Below, piece by piece: positions 6,994 to 15,555 of a stretch of 40,973 nucleotides of DNA. The stretch's first letter is position 1; each line of letters opens with the position of its first letter. Origin of the DNA: a virus; IMG/VR virus record IMGVR_UViG_3300048922_000475, positions 1 to 40,973 of that record, one strand, 5' to 3'. Both the position numbers and the translations under genes were made by a program. Below the pieces are notes generated by a model that worked only from the letters and a program-made list of their open reading frames with translations, did not search any database and was not told where the DNA came from.

Positions 6994-7169
6994 TAAACTT
7001 CACCCTCTTTCTTTTCGGGTACCTGAATCTCTCCCGGTACTCCCATATCTAATACCTGAGCAATAGCCGCCACTTGTTTAGCGTTCTGGATTCCGTTAAT
7101 GGTAACAGCATTTAACATATATTTGATCTGTAATATCTGCTCCTCTGTAAAAGTAATTACTTTATTCAT
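6993..7169 (-). CDS. Small conserved tail-region protein
   Basis: The 58-residue protein (MNKVITFTEEQILQIKYMLN...) is mostly one long helix with a Val/Pro/Glu tail. The ATG at 7169 has AAAGGAGAG close upstream, so I prefer it to the in-frame ATG at 7187. Its stop overlaps the next start (TAATG). It lies between the tail lysin/hub gene and the fibre base and may be an assembly or connector peptide. I recognise no named family. Confidence 0.7.
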   Translation of the reverse strand: MNKVITFTEEQILQIKYMLNAVTINGIQNAKQVAAIAQVLDMGVPGEIQVPEKKEGEV

Positions 7170-7188
7170 AAACTCTCCTTTCTGCATA

Positions 7189-7217
7189 CAAAAAGAGCGG
7201 GGAATTAATCCTCGCTC
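7189..7217 (-). terminator. Leftward terminator after the small secreted cargo gene
   Basis: GAGCG at 7195-7199 pairs with CGCTC at 7213-7217. Leftwards the stem is followed by TTTTTG. It lies directly after the gene at 7238-7792. Confidence 0.75.
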
Positions 7218-7237
7218 TGTGTTATAGTTTTATTTAA

Positions 7238-7792
7238 TTATTTGTGGCTTGTACATTCTGGTAGATACTGAGTTGCAAGCCATTGGGTAAATTCTGTGCT
7301 GTCTGCGGTTACAAGGCCATCTCCTGCGGTTTTAAGACCCAGATAATATTCATAACCATCTTTCAGCTCCCCGTAGCCTGTGAAGGCATATAGCACATCA
7401 TCAATCTTTGTTACACCAACCGGAATAGTCTTGTCGTCAAACTCAAAAGACCAAATACCGTCTGTGGACTGGGACCATTTTCCGGAATAAGTGTCACGGG
7501 TTTTGGCGCCCCACTGATTATTTTTGTACTCTCTCCACGTAGTCAAGACACCCATTTTGTAATAAAGTCTTTCTATATCATTCTTAGCATAACCTTCTCG
7601 AAATTGAACGCATAGTTCATTATTCAGCCAAGTCCACTTTTTATTTAGTGATACATCCTCATAAGTTTTTTCGTTTTGTGGAGTTGGGAGTTCTGGATCG
7701 TTTAAATATTTATTATTCATGGCAAATGAATTAAAGGAAAATAATGTTGTCAATACAGTAATGAATGCAAGCTGTTTTTTTAATTTCTTCAT
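7238..7792 (-). CDS. Small secreted protein, cargo gene in the tail module
   Basis: The 184-residue product has a Sec signal peptide (MKKLKKQLAFITVLTTLFSFNSFA, cleavage near residue 24). The secreted part is rich in Trp, Tyr and Gly. Its middle (GIWSFEFDDKTIPVGVTKIDDVLYAFTGYGELKDGYEYY) resembles a degenerate choline-binding/glucan-binding repeat. I know no family for the whole. The start at 7792 follows AAAGGGGGTG; adjacent ATGs at 7795 and 7810 are alternatives. Its own promoter (7813-7841) and terminator (7189-7217) within the tail operon mark it as lysogen-expressed cargo. A wall-associated role such as altering phage adsorption is only a guess. Confidence 0.75.
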   Translation of the reverse strand: MKKLKKQLAFITVLTTLFSFNSFAMNNKYLNDPELPTPQNEKTYEDVSLNKKWTWLNNELCVQFREGYAKNDIERLYYKMGVLTTWREYKNNQWGAKTRDTYSGKWSQSTDGIWSFEFDDKTIPVGVTKIDDVLYAFTGYGELKDGYEYYLGLKTAGDGLVTADSTEFTQWLATQYLPECTSHK

Positions 7793-7812
7793 CATGCACC
7801 CCCTTTTCATAC

Positions 7813-7841
7813 ATTATATCCATTATTTTCTTTAAAATCAA
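7813..7841 (-). promoter_or_regulatory. Sigma-A-type promoter of the small secreted cargo gene
   Basis: On the minus strand TTGATT (7836-7841), a 17-bp spacer and a perfect TATAAT (7813-7818) lie just after the tail-hub stop codon and 20 bp before the gene start. Confidence 0.75.
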
Positions 7842-7847
7842 CCTCCT

Positions 7848-9848
7848 TTATCGATTTTTAAGCGCTGCTATTTCGTCCCATAACCCAATTATGTTCCGAG
7901 CCACACTACTCCATGACGGACCATATTCGTGATCAAGAGTTTCAAGATCAATATCTCCAGTGCTAATGCCACCAAATCCAACATATGTTGTCCTTCCATT
8001 TTTACTAATTTTCAGCATAGGATTATCTTCAATTGGACCGCTTGTTGCAAGCATTATCTCTCCGTTTGTGCTAAACAACACCCCGTATCTTTGATTAGAA
8101 ATCCTAAATGCTCCCAAATCAGAATAATTTTGATTTATGCTCACACCGCCTAGGTTAATTTCCCCAGCATTAATACCAACAGTTCCTCCGGAGTCAACAT
8201 AGAAAGTCCCTCCTCCAATATTGATAGCTCCACCTTCAAAGTAAGAGCCGTAGATCTTTGAACCCCTTATATCACCGCTGAAAGTGGCATTCCCTTCTCC
8301 ATCAAGCTGAAAATTAGTACTATTTACAATAAGCCGGTTACTGGATATTGTCACTTTGTCACTTTCCACAGAAAGCTGAGACGAAACTTCTCCTTTGCTT
8401 ACTTTAAGTGATATTTGCTGCGCTGTCTGTATAAACTTGGAATTGGTGTCATTAGCAAGGTTTGTGACTGACAAGACTATCTGGTCAGCCTGAATACTTA
8501 ATGAAGCTTCCACTTGCTGCGCCCTAGTTACTTCTGCGATAATATTGTCAGCGGTTATTTTAAACTGCGCTTCGGTTTCAGCTTTTAAATCCGTTACACG
8601 GACAGATACTTCTTCCACAGACTTTTTAATGACGGCCGTCTTTCCTTCAAGTTGTATGATCTGCGTACCGATTCCAAAGCTTTCCCTTCTCTCTCTGGTA
8701 CCGCTGGCTTCGAATGTGTCCATCATGGCTTGAATGCCTTTTATGGTACGTTTCAGACAATAAGTCTCAATCACATCGTCCGACGTATAACAGATAATTC
8801 CGTCCCCTGGTTCAACCCAGGGAAGTGCCTGTGTTACGATCTTACAGGGCCGGTATACCTTTCGACTGATATTGTTATGTACATTAGCGGCAATATTAAG
8901 CAGTTCCTGCGCACTTTTACCGTAGACGAGGAAATTACCCTGTATGGTGTAAGCGTTGGTCCCTGCCCCGTAGGAGGCTCCTATATCACCTTCTTCCTGG
9001 CGTATCTGTACCTTATCTATCCCATAGACCAAGAAGTCCTCATAAGTGGTACCTGACGGCTTATAGTGTGACAGGTTTTCTCCCTCCATCTGAGAAGGAA
9101 ACAAATCATCTGCCGGGTATAGCTCCTCGGATGGAAAAAGCCCGGACGCTCCCAGGAATACATACTTGAATTTTCCTGTTATATCAATCTGGCCAAAGCA
9201 CCCGTTTATCTCACAGACTGCTTTCATGGCATCCCGTCCGGAAAGTTTCGATGGATCAATAGACCTTGTGACCTCCATATCGTCTAAGGGGAGTGTAATC
9301 TCCTTCTGACGGATTCCAATAAAATCACACAAAGAATTTCGGTATTGCTTTAACGACATTGGAAATATAAGCCCACGATACCAGCCTGACACATCAACAT
9401 CAAAGTTTAACATGCGGTCATAGGCAACTATCTTTCTGAGCCTTCGGTCTGCTTGACGTTCAAAGCTATCCACCTTATAAATTCCCATCATCATTTCATA
9501 GCCGCCGACCTCTACGGATAAGGTAAACTCTTTCCCCGTTACGTCCATGGTAACATCAGCCACGGTAATTTCTATGTTGGACGCATTGCACTCCCCGAAT
9601 GTCAATGACTCACTGGAGCAAAGCATCTGGTTGATGCTTAAGGACTCATAAGTAATTTGATCTTCTCCCACAAGCAGGAGAGGTGTATCATCTACCGGAA
9701 AAAGATCATCGGACGGCCATAGTTCTTCACTAGGATAGATCAGATTAATCGCATCATCATAAAAGCGCAATTTTAATAACCTTACGGTTTCGCTGTTGCT
9801 ATTGTCAGCCCGATACAGGGCTTTTATTTCCTCTGGTATACTTAGCAC
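7848..9848 (-). CDS. Tail-associated hub / tail spike protein (prophage endopeptidase-like, Tal)
   Basis: The 666-residue protein follows the distal-tail-like gene and precedes fibre genes, the place of the Tal/gp58-like hub at the tail tip. Residues 1-400 fit the hub fold. They contain three near-repeats of YPSEELWPSDDLFPVDD type (around residues 39-53 and 235-250), seen in Clostridia siphophage tail proteins. Residues 400-500 are a helical, coiled-coil-prone linker. Residues 510-600 form a Gly-rich beta region (GDIRGSKIYGSYFEGGAINIGGG), suggestive of a beta-helix tip. No peptidase catalytic set was identified by eye. The start is GTG at 9848, with AGGAGGTAAGG before it. Confidence 0.82.
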   Translation of the reverse strand: MLSIPEEIKALYRADNSNSETVRLLKLRFYDDAINLIYPSEELWPSDDLFPVDDTPLLLVGEDQITYESLSINQMLCSSESLTFGECNASNIEITVADVTMDVTGKEFTLSVEVGGYEMMMGIYKVDSFERQADRRLRKIVAYDRMLNFDVDVSGWYRGLIFPMSLKQYRNSLCDFIGIRQKEITLPLDDMEVTRSIDPSKLSGRDAMKAVCEINGCFGQIDITGKFKYVFLGASGLFPSEELYPADDLFPSQMEGENLSHYKPSGTTYEDFLVYGIDKVQIRQEEGDIGASYGAGTNAYTIQGNFLVYGKSAQELLNIAANVHNNISRKVYRPCKIVTQALPWVEPGDGIICYTSDDVIETYCLKRTIKGIQAMMDTFEASGTRERRESFGIGTQIIQLEGKTAVIKKSVEEVSVRVTDLKAETEAQFKITADNIIAEVTRAQQVEASLSIQADQIVLSVTNLANDTNSKFIQTAQQISLKVSKGEVSSQLSVESDKVTISSNRLIVNSTNFQLDGEGNATFSGDIRGSKIYGSYFEGGAINIGGGTFYVDSGGTVGINAGEINLGGVSINQNYSDLGAFRISNQRYGVLFSTNGEIMLATSGPIEDNPMLKISKNGRTTYVGFGGISTGDIDLETLDHEYGPSWSSVARNIIGLWDEIAALKNR

Positions 9849-9858
9849 ACCTTACCTC

Positions 9859-10242
9859 CTAATATTCTATCATGGCTAACCGCACCGGCTTATAACGGAT
9901 ATCTCCGCTCGCACTGTCCACATCATAAATTTCATACTTAGGATCTGTGCTGTAGAATGTTCCTGTCTGATATCCATTGTTCCAGTATTCCAATGTGAAT
10001 TTATCTCGGTTGGCCAAGAGACTCTCCAAAGCCACCTTATCCGCTTCATGCAGAAGCTTTGTATTAAACTCAATCTTAGTTATCTTATGAGGGACAATAT
10101 TCCGGTGTAAGTATCCTGTACTATCCCGGTAGGAGTCCAAATCCTGCCTCTGATTGGGGGATATGGAAAAACTTCCACTGGATATGAAATTGTTTGGAAA
10201 TACCACTCCATCAACCTTTAATAAATACCCCTGATAGGACAT
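9859..10242 (-). CDS. Distal tail protein-like protein (DUF6711 type)
   Basis: The 127-residue protein starts SYQGYLLKVDG and contains ISPNQRQDLDSYRD and LEYWNNGYQTGTFYSTDP, as in a group of small Firmicute siphophage tail proteins (DUF6711). It lies between the tape measure and hub genes, where Dit-type proteins form the tail-tip ring. I chose the ATG at 10242 because AGGAG lies about 10 nt upstream; ATGs at 10248 and 10266 are possible. Confidence 0.75.
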   Translation of the reverse strand: MSYQGYLLKVDGVVFPNNFISSGSFSISPNQRQDLDSYRDSTGYLHRNIVPHKITKIEFNTKLLHEADKVALESLLANRDKFTLEYWNNGYQTGTFYSTDPKYEIYDVDSASGDIRYKPVRLAMIEY

Positions 10243-10272
10243 AGGCATCACTCTCCTTTTCTCCATGATTAA

Positions 10273-10295
10273 AGCGCCCAGGAATCCCAGGCGCT
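10273..10295. repeat. Intergenic hairpin between tape measure and distal tail gene
   Basis: AGCGCC (10273-10278) pairs with GGCGCT (10290-10295). Read leftwards the sequence is AGCGCCTGGGATTCCTGGGC plus GCT, followed by TTTAAT. It shares the CCTGGGA-TCCTGGG core with the hairpin at 2103-2122. Confidence 0.6.
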
Positions 10296-10299
10296 CTTT

Positions 10300-13200
10300 T
10301 TATGTCTGGAATGCACTTTTTCCAGTATTTCTTATGTATTCATCGTTCTTTTTCTGAACGAGTTTAAAGACTCCTTCCGCATTGCCTTCCAGGTGGATGT
10401 GGATTTCCTTGTCCCCACTTCCAAAGGCCGGCGCCGCTTCCAACATTCCCTCAATAATTGCATTCTTCATAGCAGTGGTGATCTGATCATTATTAGCTAC
10501 TGTGGTCCTGTTTCCAATCCGACCAACAAGCTCCGGCCCTGATTCTCTGGCCAGGAACATTTCTCCTGTAGTTGGATATCCACCAGACGCATATGCCGGA
10601 ATGTTTGGAATCTTAAAGAGTTGGAAGGAACCGCCTTCTACGATGGTCTGGCCAGCAATCTCCACGCTGTCCCACTGAAACTTCATCTTGTCATTCAACC
10701 AGTCTATAAACTTATTAAACAGGCTTCGAGCTCCAGCAATCGCATTACTGAACGTGGTTGTAAATGCATCGGGTACCTTTGACATGATACCTTTCCACTT
10801 CTCTAGGGTAAACCAGGGGCTTACTTCTTTATCCCACCAACCTGATATACCAGACTTCCATTGCCCCACTGTTTCGTCCCAGGTCTTTTTAAGAGAATCT
10901 TTTATGGTACTGTATAACTCACTCCATTTCTGAAGGGTGAACCAAGGTGCAATATAACTTGTGTACCACTCATTTAAAGACGTGGTCCATTCACCAAAGG
11001 TATTTTTAAATCCCTCAACGATTCCCAGCAGGATATACGCTCCATAAGGCTTCATTTCAGCCGCAGGGGAATGAATACCAAACACATTGCATATTCCCCC
11101 TACAATCCAGTCCAGGAGGTCCCCAATTGGCTCTAGCAAAAAGGCAAAAGCCCCGCTGATTCCGGCCCCAATTCCCAGAACGATATCCATACCAATTTCA
11201 TACCATGCCTCGTTTCCGGAAAACGCTCTGCTAAAAGCGTCTTTAGCCGTTTGAAACAAGCCCTGCATCGTATCCCAGTTGAAAATCTTATCACTGATGA
11301 TTTTAAGAATGCTTTTGCCGTCAATTACAATGCCATTGAGTGCTCCAACAATGCCTCCAACAATGGCGCCGGCTGCAGTCCCTAAACCGGGCAGCGCTGA
11401 TCCAACTACTGCTCCACTAACAATCCCGGCAACCAGATTCCCGAAGAAGTTTGTTACCCAATTAGGCAATAACTTATCCAGTCCATCATTGATCCAACCC
11501 AGTATATCTACTACAATCATTTCAAGTGCAGGGCCACCGCTTTGCATTATGGCCGGTAATCCATTGATTGCACCAAGCAAGCCAGAGCCTATCTTACCAA
11601 CGGCACCAACAAAAGCCGATAGCTTAGGAAAGTATACTGCAAAAGCTTCCCCCAACGTTCCTGCTCCACCGCTTACTACAGATACCATTTCCGCAAGCGT
11701 TTTTACAAATCCAACAATCTTAAGACCTGACACAAAGGTAGCAAAACCTTTAATAGCCCCCATAATACTAACAACCGTCTTAAATCCTGCTATGGCTGTT
11801 ACAATCACTCCCAGAGCGTATCCGATCCGTTCTGCCTGGTCTGGGTCAATCGAATTTAAAGCCGTGGCAATCCCATTCAGTCCTCCTGGCACCACTGCAT
11901 TGATAAAATCAGCACCAATGTCTAGTAGGTCACGGAAAAACTTTAAAAGGCCAGTTCCAACTCCTTCCGCAAACGGCTCCAGCGCTTTCCAAAAATTCTT
12001 AAGCGCCTCATTAATCTTTGGCCAGTCTATTTTCATCAGAAAATTATTAATAGCATCTATAAACATCGGAAGTCCGGTACCTAAAGTCCATTTGCCAAGA
12101 GGTACCAAAAACTCATCCCAGAAATCCTTTAGCCCAGTCCATACAAATGTTCCAAACCTTGCAAGTCCCTCATTCCATAATCGTTCCAATGCAGCCCTGG
12201 TGGGTTCTGCAGCTTCTTTGATAGAGTCCACTAAATCTTTAATCTTTTGTGCTGATGTTTCCAAGGCTGGATTTACGGTAACACCTGCAAACAGTTCACC
12301 GCTTAAATTTCCAAAGTCCGGGGCGCCACCGCCACCGCCTGATCCTCCGTCTTTTCCACCCCCAGCGCTTAAATTATTAAGTTCATCAAATGCGCTAAGC
12401 TGCTTATTCATTTCCTTCGCTGACTTGGCTGCATTTCCAAGGTTATCCGCTACTGCTCCAGAAGATCCTGCTGCATTCTCCATGGTACCAGCTACATCAT
12501 TTCCACCGCCTCCACCTGCATTACCAAACAAGGCCGCTGTGAAAGCCTTGAAATAGTTTGCCATGGTCTGTAGCTTGGATAATACGATATTAATTACATG
12601 TATCACTGGTGTAAAGGCATTGATAAGGCCCTGGCCGATAGTAGCTTTTAGAGCATTAAATCGCTCTGTCAGAATACGAACCTGATTCGCCCAGCTATTG
12701 GAAGTTCGGGCAAAGTCACCATTTGCAAACCGCAGTTTATCCTGTACAAAGGCGTACCTAAGGGCTACTTTTTCCGCCTCTGACATTTTTTTCGTCACTT
12801 TTCCGTATCCGTTTTCAAGGGCATAAGCATCAAGGGCCGCTTGGGTCATGACTACGCCTAGATCTTTTAAGGTTTCAGTCTCACCTGTAAATACAGATTT
12901 TAGCTTTGTAAAGGCCTCTGACTGACTGGTGTCATAAAACGATGCAACATCCGCAGACAGACCAGTAAGAGTCATACCCATGGAAGCGGCTGATTCCTCG
13001 GAAAACTTAAATCCCCTGGCCATGGAGGAAAATACTCCTGCGTAGCGTTTCGCCGATATCTCCGACATACCAAATTGCTCTATGGCATTCTTCGCAAAGG
13101 AATCTATATGTTTTTCCATGCTCGGAACCGCTTGTTGTATGACGTTATCTACCTCGGCTAACTGCGATCCTAAATCAATGCACGACTTACCAAAGGCAAC

Positions 13201-13386
13201 AATGGCGGTAATACTGAGGGCTGTTGCCACAACTGCAGCAATCTTTTTAAATGAAGATGCCATCCTTGTAGTCTGCCGCTCCACATGAGCTGCGGTGTTT
13301 GTCGTTTGCTTCTTAACTTTCTCCATTTCATCACGATAAGGCTTAGTATATGCCTCAATGATTACCTGAAGCTTTTCAAGCGTCAT
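10300..13386 (-). CDS. Tail tape measure protein
   Basis: The product of about 1,028 residues sets tail length and is the longest product of the phage. It starts with a helical, charged segment (MTLEKLQVIIEAYTKPYRDEMEKVKKQT). A hydrophobic segment near residues 45-65 follows, then alternating helical and Gly/Ala-rich hydrophobic blocks (GTLGEAFAVYFPKLSAFVGA, ILGWINDGLDKLLP). A Gly-rich linker (GGGKDGGSGGGGG) lies in the middle. The start is uncertain. I chose the ATG at 13386, which overlaps the end of the chaperone extension, but no well-spaced ribosome-binding site is visible. In-frame TTG at 13437 and ATG at 13419 are open. Confidence 0.88.
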   Translation of the reverse strand: MTLEKLQVIIEAYTKPYRDEMEKVKKQTTNTAAHVERQTTRMASSFKKIAAVVATALSITAIVAFGKSCIDLGSQLAEVDNVIQQAVPSMEKHIDSFAKNAIEQFGMSEISAKRYAGVFSSMARGFKFSEESAASMGMTLTGLSADVASFYDTSQSEAFTKLKSVFTGETETLKDLGVVMTQAALDAYALENGYGKVTKKMSEAEKVALRYAFVQDKLRFANGDFARTSNSWANQVRILTERFNALKATIGQGLINAFTPVIHVINIVLSKLQTMANYFKAFTAALFGNAGGGGGNDVAGTMENAAGSSGAVADNLGNAAKSAKEMNKQLSAFDELNNLSAGGGKDGGSGGGGGAPDFGNLSGELFAGVTVNPALETSAQKIKDLVDSIKEAAEPTRAALERLWNEGLARFGTFVWTGLKDFWDEFLVPLGKWTLGTGLPMFIDAINNFLMKIDWPKINEALKNFWKALEPFAEGVGTGLLKFFRDLLDIGADFINAVVPGGLNGIATALNSIDPDQAERIGYALGVIVTAIAGFKTVVSIMGAIKGFATFVSGLKIVGFVKTLAEMVSVVSGGAGTLGEAFAVYFPKLSAFVGAVGKIGSGLLGAINGLPAIMQSGGPALEMIVVDILGWINDGLDKLLPNWVTNFFGNLVAGIVSGAVVGSALPGLGTAAGAIVGGIVGALNGIVIDGKSILKIISDKIFNWDTMQGLFQTAKDAFSRAFSGNEAWYEIGMDIVLGIGAGISGAFAFLLEPIGDLLDWIVGGICNVFGIHSPAAEMKPYGAYILLGIVEGFKNTFGEWTTSLNEWYTSYIAPWFTLQKWSELYSTIKDSLKKTWDETVGQWKSGISGWWDKEVSPWFTLEKWKGIMSKVPDAFTTTFSNAIAGARSLFNKFIDWLNDKMKFQWDSVEIAGQTIVEGGSFQLFKIPNIPAYASGGYPTTGEMFLARESGPELVGRIGNRTTVANNDQITTAMKNAIIEGMLEAAPAFGSGDKEIHIHLEGNAEGVFKLVQKKNDEYIRNTGKSAFQT

Positions 13387-13837
13387 GCCTTCCAGCGTTA
13401 CCACCTCCTGCCCTTGCATGGTTATGGCGGTGCGCAAAGTCTATCATTGTAGCTTTGTACACCGCCAGTTCGTGCTCCTGTCTTTTCTTTTCTGTGCTTG
13501 CGCCATCTGCTTCAAATAGTTCCGGGAAGTAATCCCACAGTTCTAGAGTTTTTGAATCCTTGGAACCATTAACAACAAGGCTCACATATTGAGCAATGTC
13601 CTGCGCCAGAAAATGTTTTTCAATCAGTCGTTGTTTCATTTGACTGCGCTCTTTGCGCTGGGAACTTTCTAATATATCGTTTACTTCCCCAAGGGAAAGA
13701 GTCCAGAAGCGCTCCGGAGTGATTCCATGATCTAAGGCAGATGGAAATATTTCATTAATTAGATCTGTATAGGAACTTATCCGATCTCCTGGGCTTCCTC
13801 CAGCATTCGATCCACTTCCGTCTGCTGATCCTCCGAG
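13376..13837 (-). CDS. Tail assembly chaperone, frameshift extension (gpGT C-terminal part)
   Basis: This reading frame has no good start of its own near 13837. It is entered by a -1 slip from the gene at 13777-14211, giving a 278-residue fusion (125 + 153). Directly after the slip comes a Gly/Ser linker (LGGSADGSGSNAGGSPGD). Then follows the typical helical T domain (YTDLINEIFPSALDHGITPERFWTL, SLGEVNDILESSQRKERSQ). The T part should bind the tape measure protein during tail assembly. An internal ATG at 13639 would give only an 87-residue product lacking the conserved TPERFW region. The stop overlaps the tape measure start region. Confidence 0.75.
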   Translation of the reverse strand, partial: LGGSADGSGSNAGGSPGDRISSYTDLINEIFPSALDHGITPERFWTLSLGEVNDILESSQRKERSQMKQRLIEKHFLAQDIAQYVSLVVNGSKDSKTLELWDYFPELFEADGASTEKKRQEHELAVYKATMIDFAHRHNHARAGGGNAGRHDA

Positions 13838-14211
13838 AAAAAACCAGATACAGTGTAAATAGGTATGAATACATCGGTCAGGAAAGAAAGCTGTGTTCCT
13901 CCTTCTTCACAGTACTTGTCAAACATATTCTGCACATCGACATACTTAACACCATGCTCCCATATCTTCATAGCTCCCTGAGCAATGGTAAGCATCATGG
14001 CCAGAGGTGGCATCCCTCCAGAGTTTTGGAGAATGTTCATCAAGTTGCATTTGAACTTATCTTCTAACTGACAGATTACCGCAGTTGTAAGCTTCAATTT
14101 ATACTCTTTACCACCCACTTCCCAATAAGCAAAGGGAGCACGCTTTGTACTTGTAGCTTCCTCTTTCTTTTCTTCGTTTAATTCCTTCTCATCATCTAAA
14201 CCATAATTCAT
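13777..14211 (-). CDS. Tail assembly chaperone gpG-like protein
   Basis: The 144-residue product is the short form of the chaperone pair. It starts with an acidic tail (MNYGLDDEKELNEEKKEE). The conserved part follows (YWEVGGKEYKLKLTTAVICQLEDKF, NLMNILQNSGGMPPLAMMLTIAQGAM), and it ends in TEVDRMLEEAQEIG. It lies between major tail protein and tape measure, as lambda gpG does. The codons GGT TTT TTC near residue 124-125 form the slippery site used to make the longer gpGT. Confidence 0.82.
   Translation of the reverse strand: MNYGLDDEKELNEEKKEEATSTKRAPFAYWEVGGKEYKLKLTTAVICQLEDKFKCNLMNILQNSGGMPPLAMMLTIAQGAMKIWEHGVKYVDVQNMFDKYCEEGGTQLSFLTDVFIPIYTVSGFFSEDQQTEVDRMLEEAQEIG
13837..13843 (-). promoter_or_regulatory. 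Programmed -1 ribosomal frameshift site, U UUU UUC
   Basis: In the reading frame of the gpG-like gene the codons are GGT TTT TTC, giving the X XXY YYZ heptamer T TTT TTC at minus-strand 13843-13837. After a -1 slip the frame stays open for 153 codons and encodes a conserved T-type domain. The order and position are those of lambda G/GT. Confidence 0.75.
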
Positions 14212-14233
14212 TATGTATTACCTCTCTCTTTCC

Positions 14234-14647
14234 TTATTCTCCTGTTGGATTAACAACTATGATATCCGTCTGTAATCCAATGGTAAGCGTAAACTCAACT
14301 GCTGAATTGACACCGCCACCGCTGACCTTAACGCCGCACTGTGCATCAAAATGGAACTTCGTGCCGTCTGGAAACGTCTGCTCAAAGGATACTGTTTCTT
14401 TAGTATCTGCCACAGCCCGGAGCGTTCGGTACGAAGAATTTGCACCATTCTCCCATTTGAATTTATAGGCCAGATCACCAGGATCACCAATGCCGAGTTC
14501 TGAATGCTTCATCGTATCCGCTAGAGTGGTATTATCTACCTTCTCCGGATCAACTCCAAGTTCAGGTACTTCCTTAAGCCCTGCTAGAATAGCAAAGGAG
14601 GTTTCCCCTTCTTTCTTCATGCCAAGTGTTATGCCATTTGTTAACAA
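14234..14647 (-). CDS. Major tail protein
   Basis: The 137-residue protein should form the tail tube. It has the small Firmicute tail-tube pattern: LGMKKEGETSFAILAGLKEVPELG at the start, DTMKHSELGIGDPGDLAYKF in the middle and a beta-rich end (GVNSAVEFTLTIGLQTDIIVVNP). It lies between the tail terminator and the chaperone gene. The start is TTG at 14647, supported by AAAGGAGA 7-8 nt upstream; the first in-frame ATG is nine codons later. Confidence 0.85.
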   Translation of the reverse strand: MLTNGITLGMKKEGETSFAILAGLKEVPELGVDPEKVDNTTLADTMKHSELGIGDPGDLAYKFKWENGANSSYRTLRAVADTKETVSFEQTFPDGTKFHFDAQCGVKVSGGGVNSAVEFTLTIGLQTDIIVVNPTGE

Positions 14648-14662
14648 TTATCTGTCTCCTTT

Positions 14663-15022
14663 CTAATAGCCGTGATAGACCTGTTTGGTCTTTACGTCGA
14701 TTACCATTTCATAACGCATTTGTTTATGTTTCAATCCGCTCGGATCCTCTACGTCCGTACATTGAGTACGTTTAAGCCCTAAGGCTGCTATGGCTCCATC
14801 TACTGCAACCGATGCCGTAGAAGTACTCTTTCCCGACCAGATATCAATTCGATACCGGCAATAGGCTTTCTGTTCTTTCATGTCTGTGTATTCCACAACC
14901 TTGTTATCTTCTTCCATATACTGAATTGCAAGATCCTGTTTCCAATCTCTTGGATAATTATCGCTTACATTTTCCGTAACGGTGAGCAAAGCCATATATA
15001 CTTGATCTTTTACATTAATCAT
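14663..15022 (-). CDS. Tail terminator / tail completion-like protein
   Basis: The 119-residue protein (INVKDQVYMALLTVTENVSDNYPRDW, then YCRYRIDIWSGKSTSTASVAVDGAIAALG) fits the small alpha/beta tail-terminator group that caps the tail tube at the head end. It sits directly before the major tail gene and overlaps the HK97 gp10-like gene by 4 bp (ATGA). Confidence 0.7.
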   Translation of the reverse strand: MINVKDQVYMALLTVTENVSDNYPRDWKQDLAIQYMEEDNKVVEYTDMKEQKAYCRYRIDIWSGKSTSTASVAVDGAIAALGLKRTQCTDVEDPSGLKHKQMRYEMVIDVKTKQVYHGY

Positions 15023-15555
15023 TGTTTTACCGCCTTTCTGATCTCTCTTGCCAGATAATTCTTTATATTAAGGGTTGCTCGTTCCTCATTGTTTTTAAGA
15101 GCCGGGTACATGAATGGCTGAGCTGCCTGGCCGGAGCTTTGGTAAAAGCGGCCTTCTGGTGTGTCAATGTAAAACATGTGGTACTTCTCCGCCGTATCTG
15201 CATCAATCTGGCTTTCATGGATCCACCAAGGGGACTGTGAATAGGCTGGAGAAACAGAAGGGGAAATTCCGGCGTGATCCGCTTCTCCAGCCGGGCCGGT
15301 ACCAAACTCCACATAAGGGCCGTGTTTTTTATTGGTGTAAATAATACCCGTCACTTTTCCATCCTGCACCTCCGTATCGGTCATGATGCTTCGTCTCAAC
15401 TCTCCGTCATTAACGGGACACATTAGCTTTGCCTCGGCCTGGACCATCTTAGCAGAATTTCCTACCGCCTTCTCCATGCTCTGGCCCGCTACCAGTGTGG
15501 CTAGAGTACCGTACTTCTTCATCAATTTATCAAGCCCTTTGATATTTCCTTCCAT
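15019..15555 (-). CDS. HK97 gp10-family head-tail protein
   Basis: The 178-residue protein carries the HK97 gp10 pattern. There is an N-terminal helix (IKGLDKLMKKYGTLATLV), then AKMVQAEAKLMCPVNDGELRRSI and IIYTNKKHGPYVEFGTGPAG. The end is QAAQPFMYPALKNNEERA. Members join head completion and tail attachment. It overlaps its upstream neighbour at the stop/start. Confidence 0.88.
   Translation of the reverse strand: MEGNIKGLDKLMKKYGTLATLVAGQSMEKAVGNSAKMVQAEAKLMCPVNDGELRRSIMTDTEVQDGKVTGIIYTNKKHGPYVEFGTGPAGEADHAGISPSVSPAYSQSPWWIHESQIDADTAEKYHMFYIDTPEGRFYQSSGQAAQPFMYPALKNNEERATLNIKNYLAREIRKAVKQ

Noticed and set aside
11279-12556. Long rightward open frame of 425 codons opposite the tape measure gene
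   Set aside because: Pro/Ser-rich shadow of the Gly/Ala-rich tape measure codons; no ribosome-binding site and no domain.
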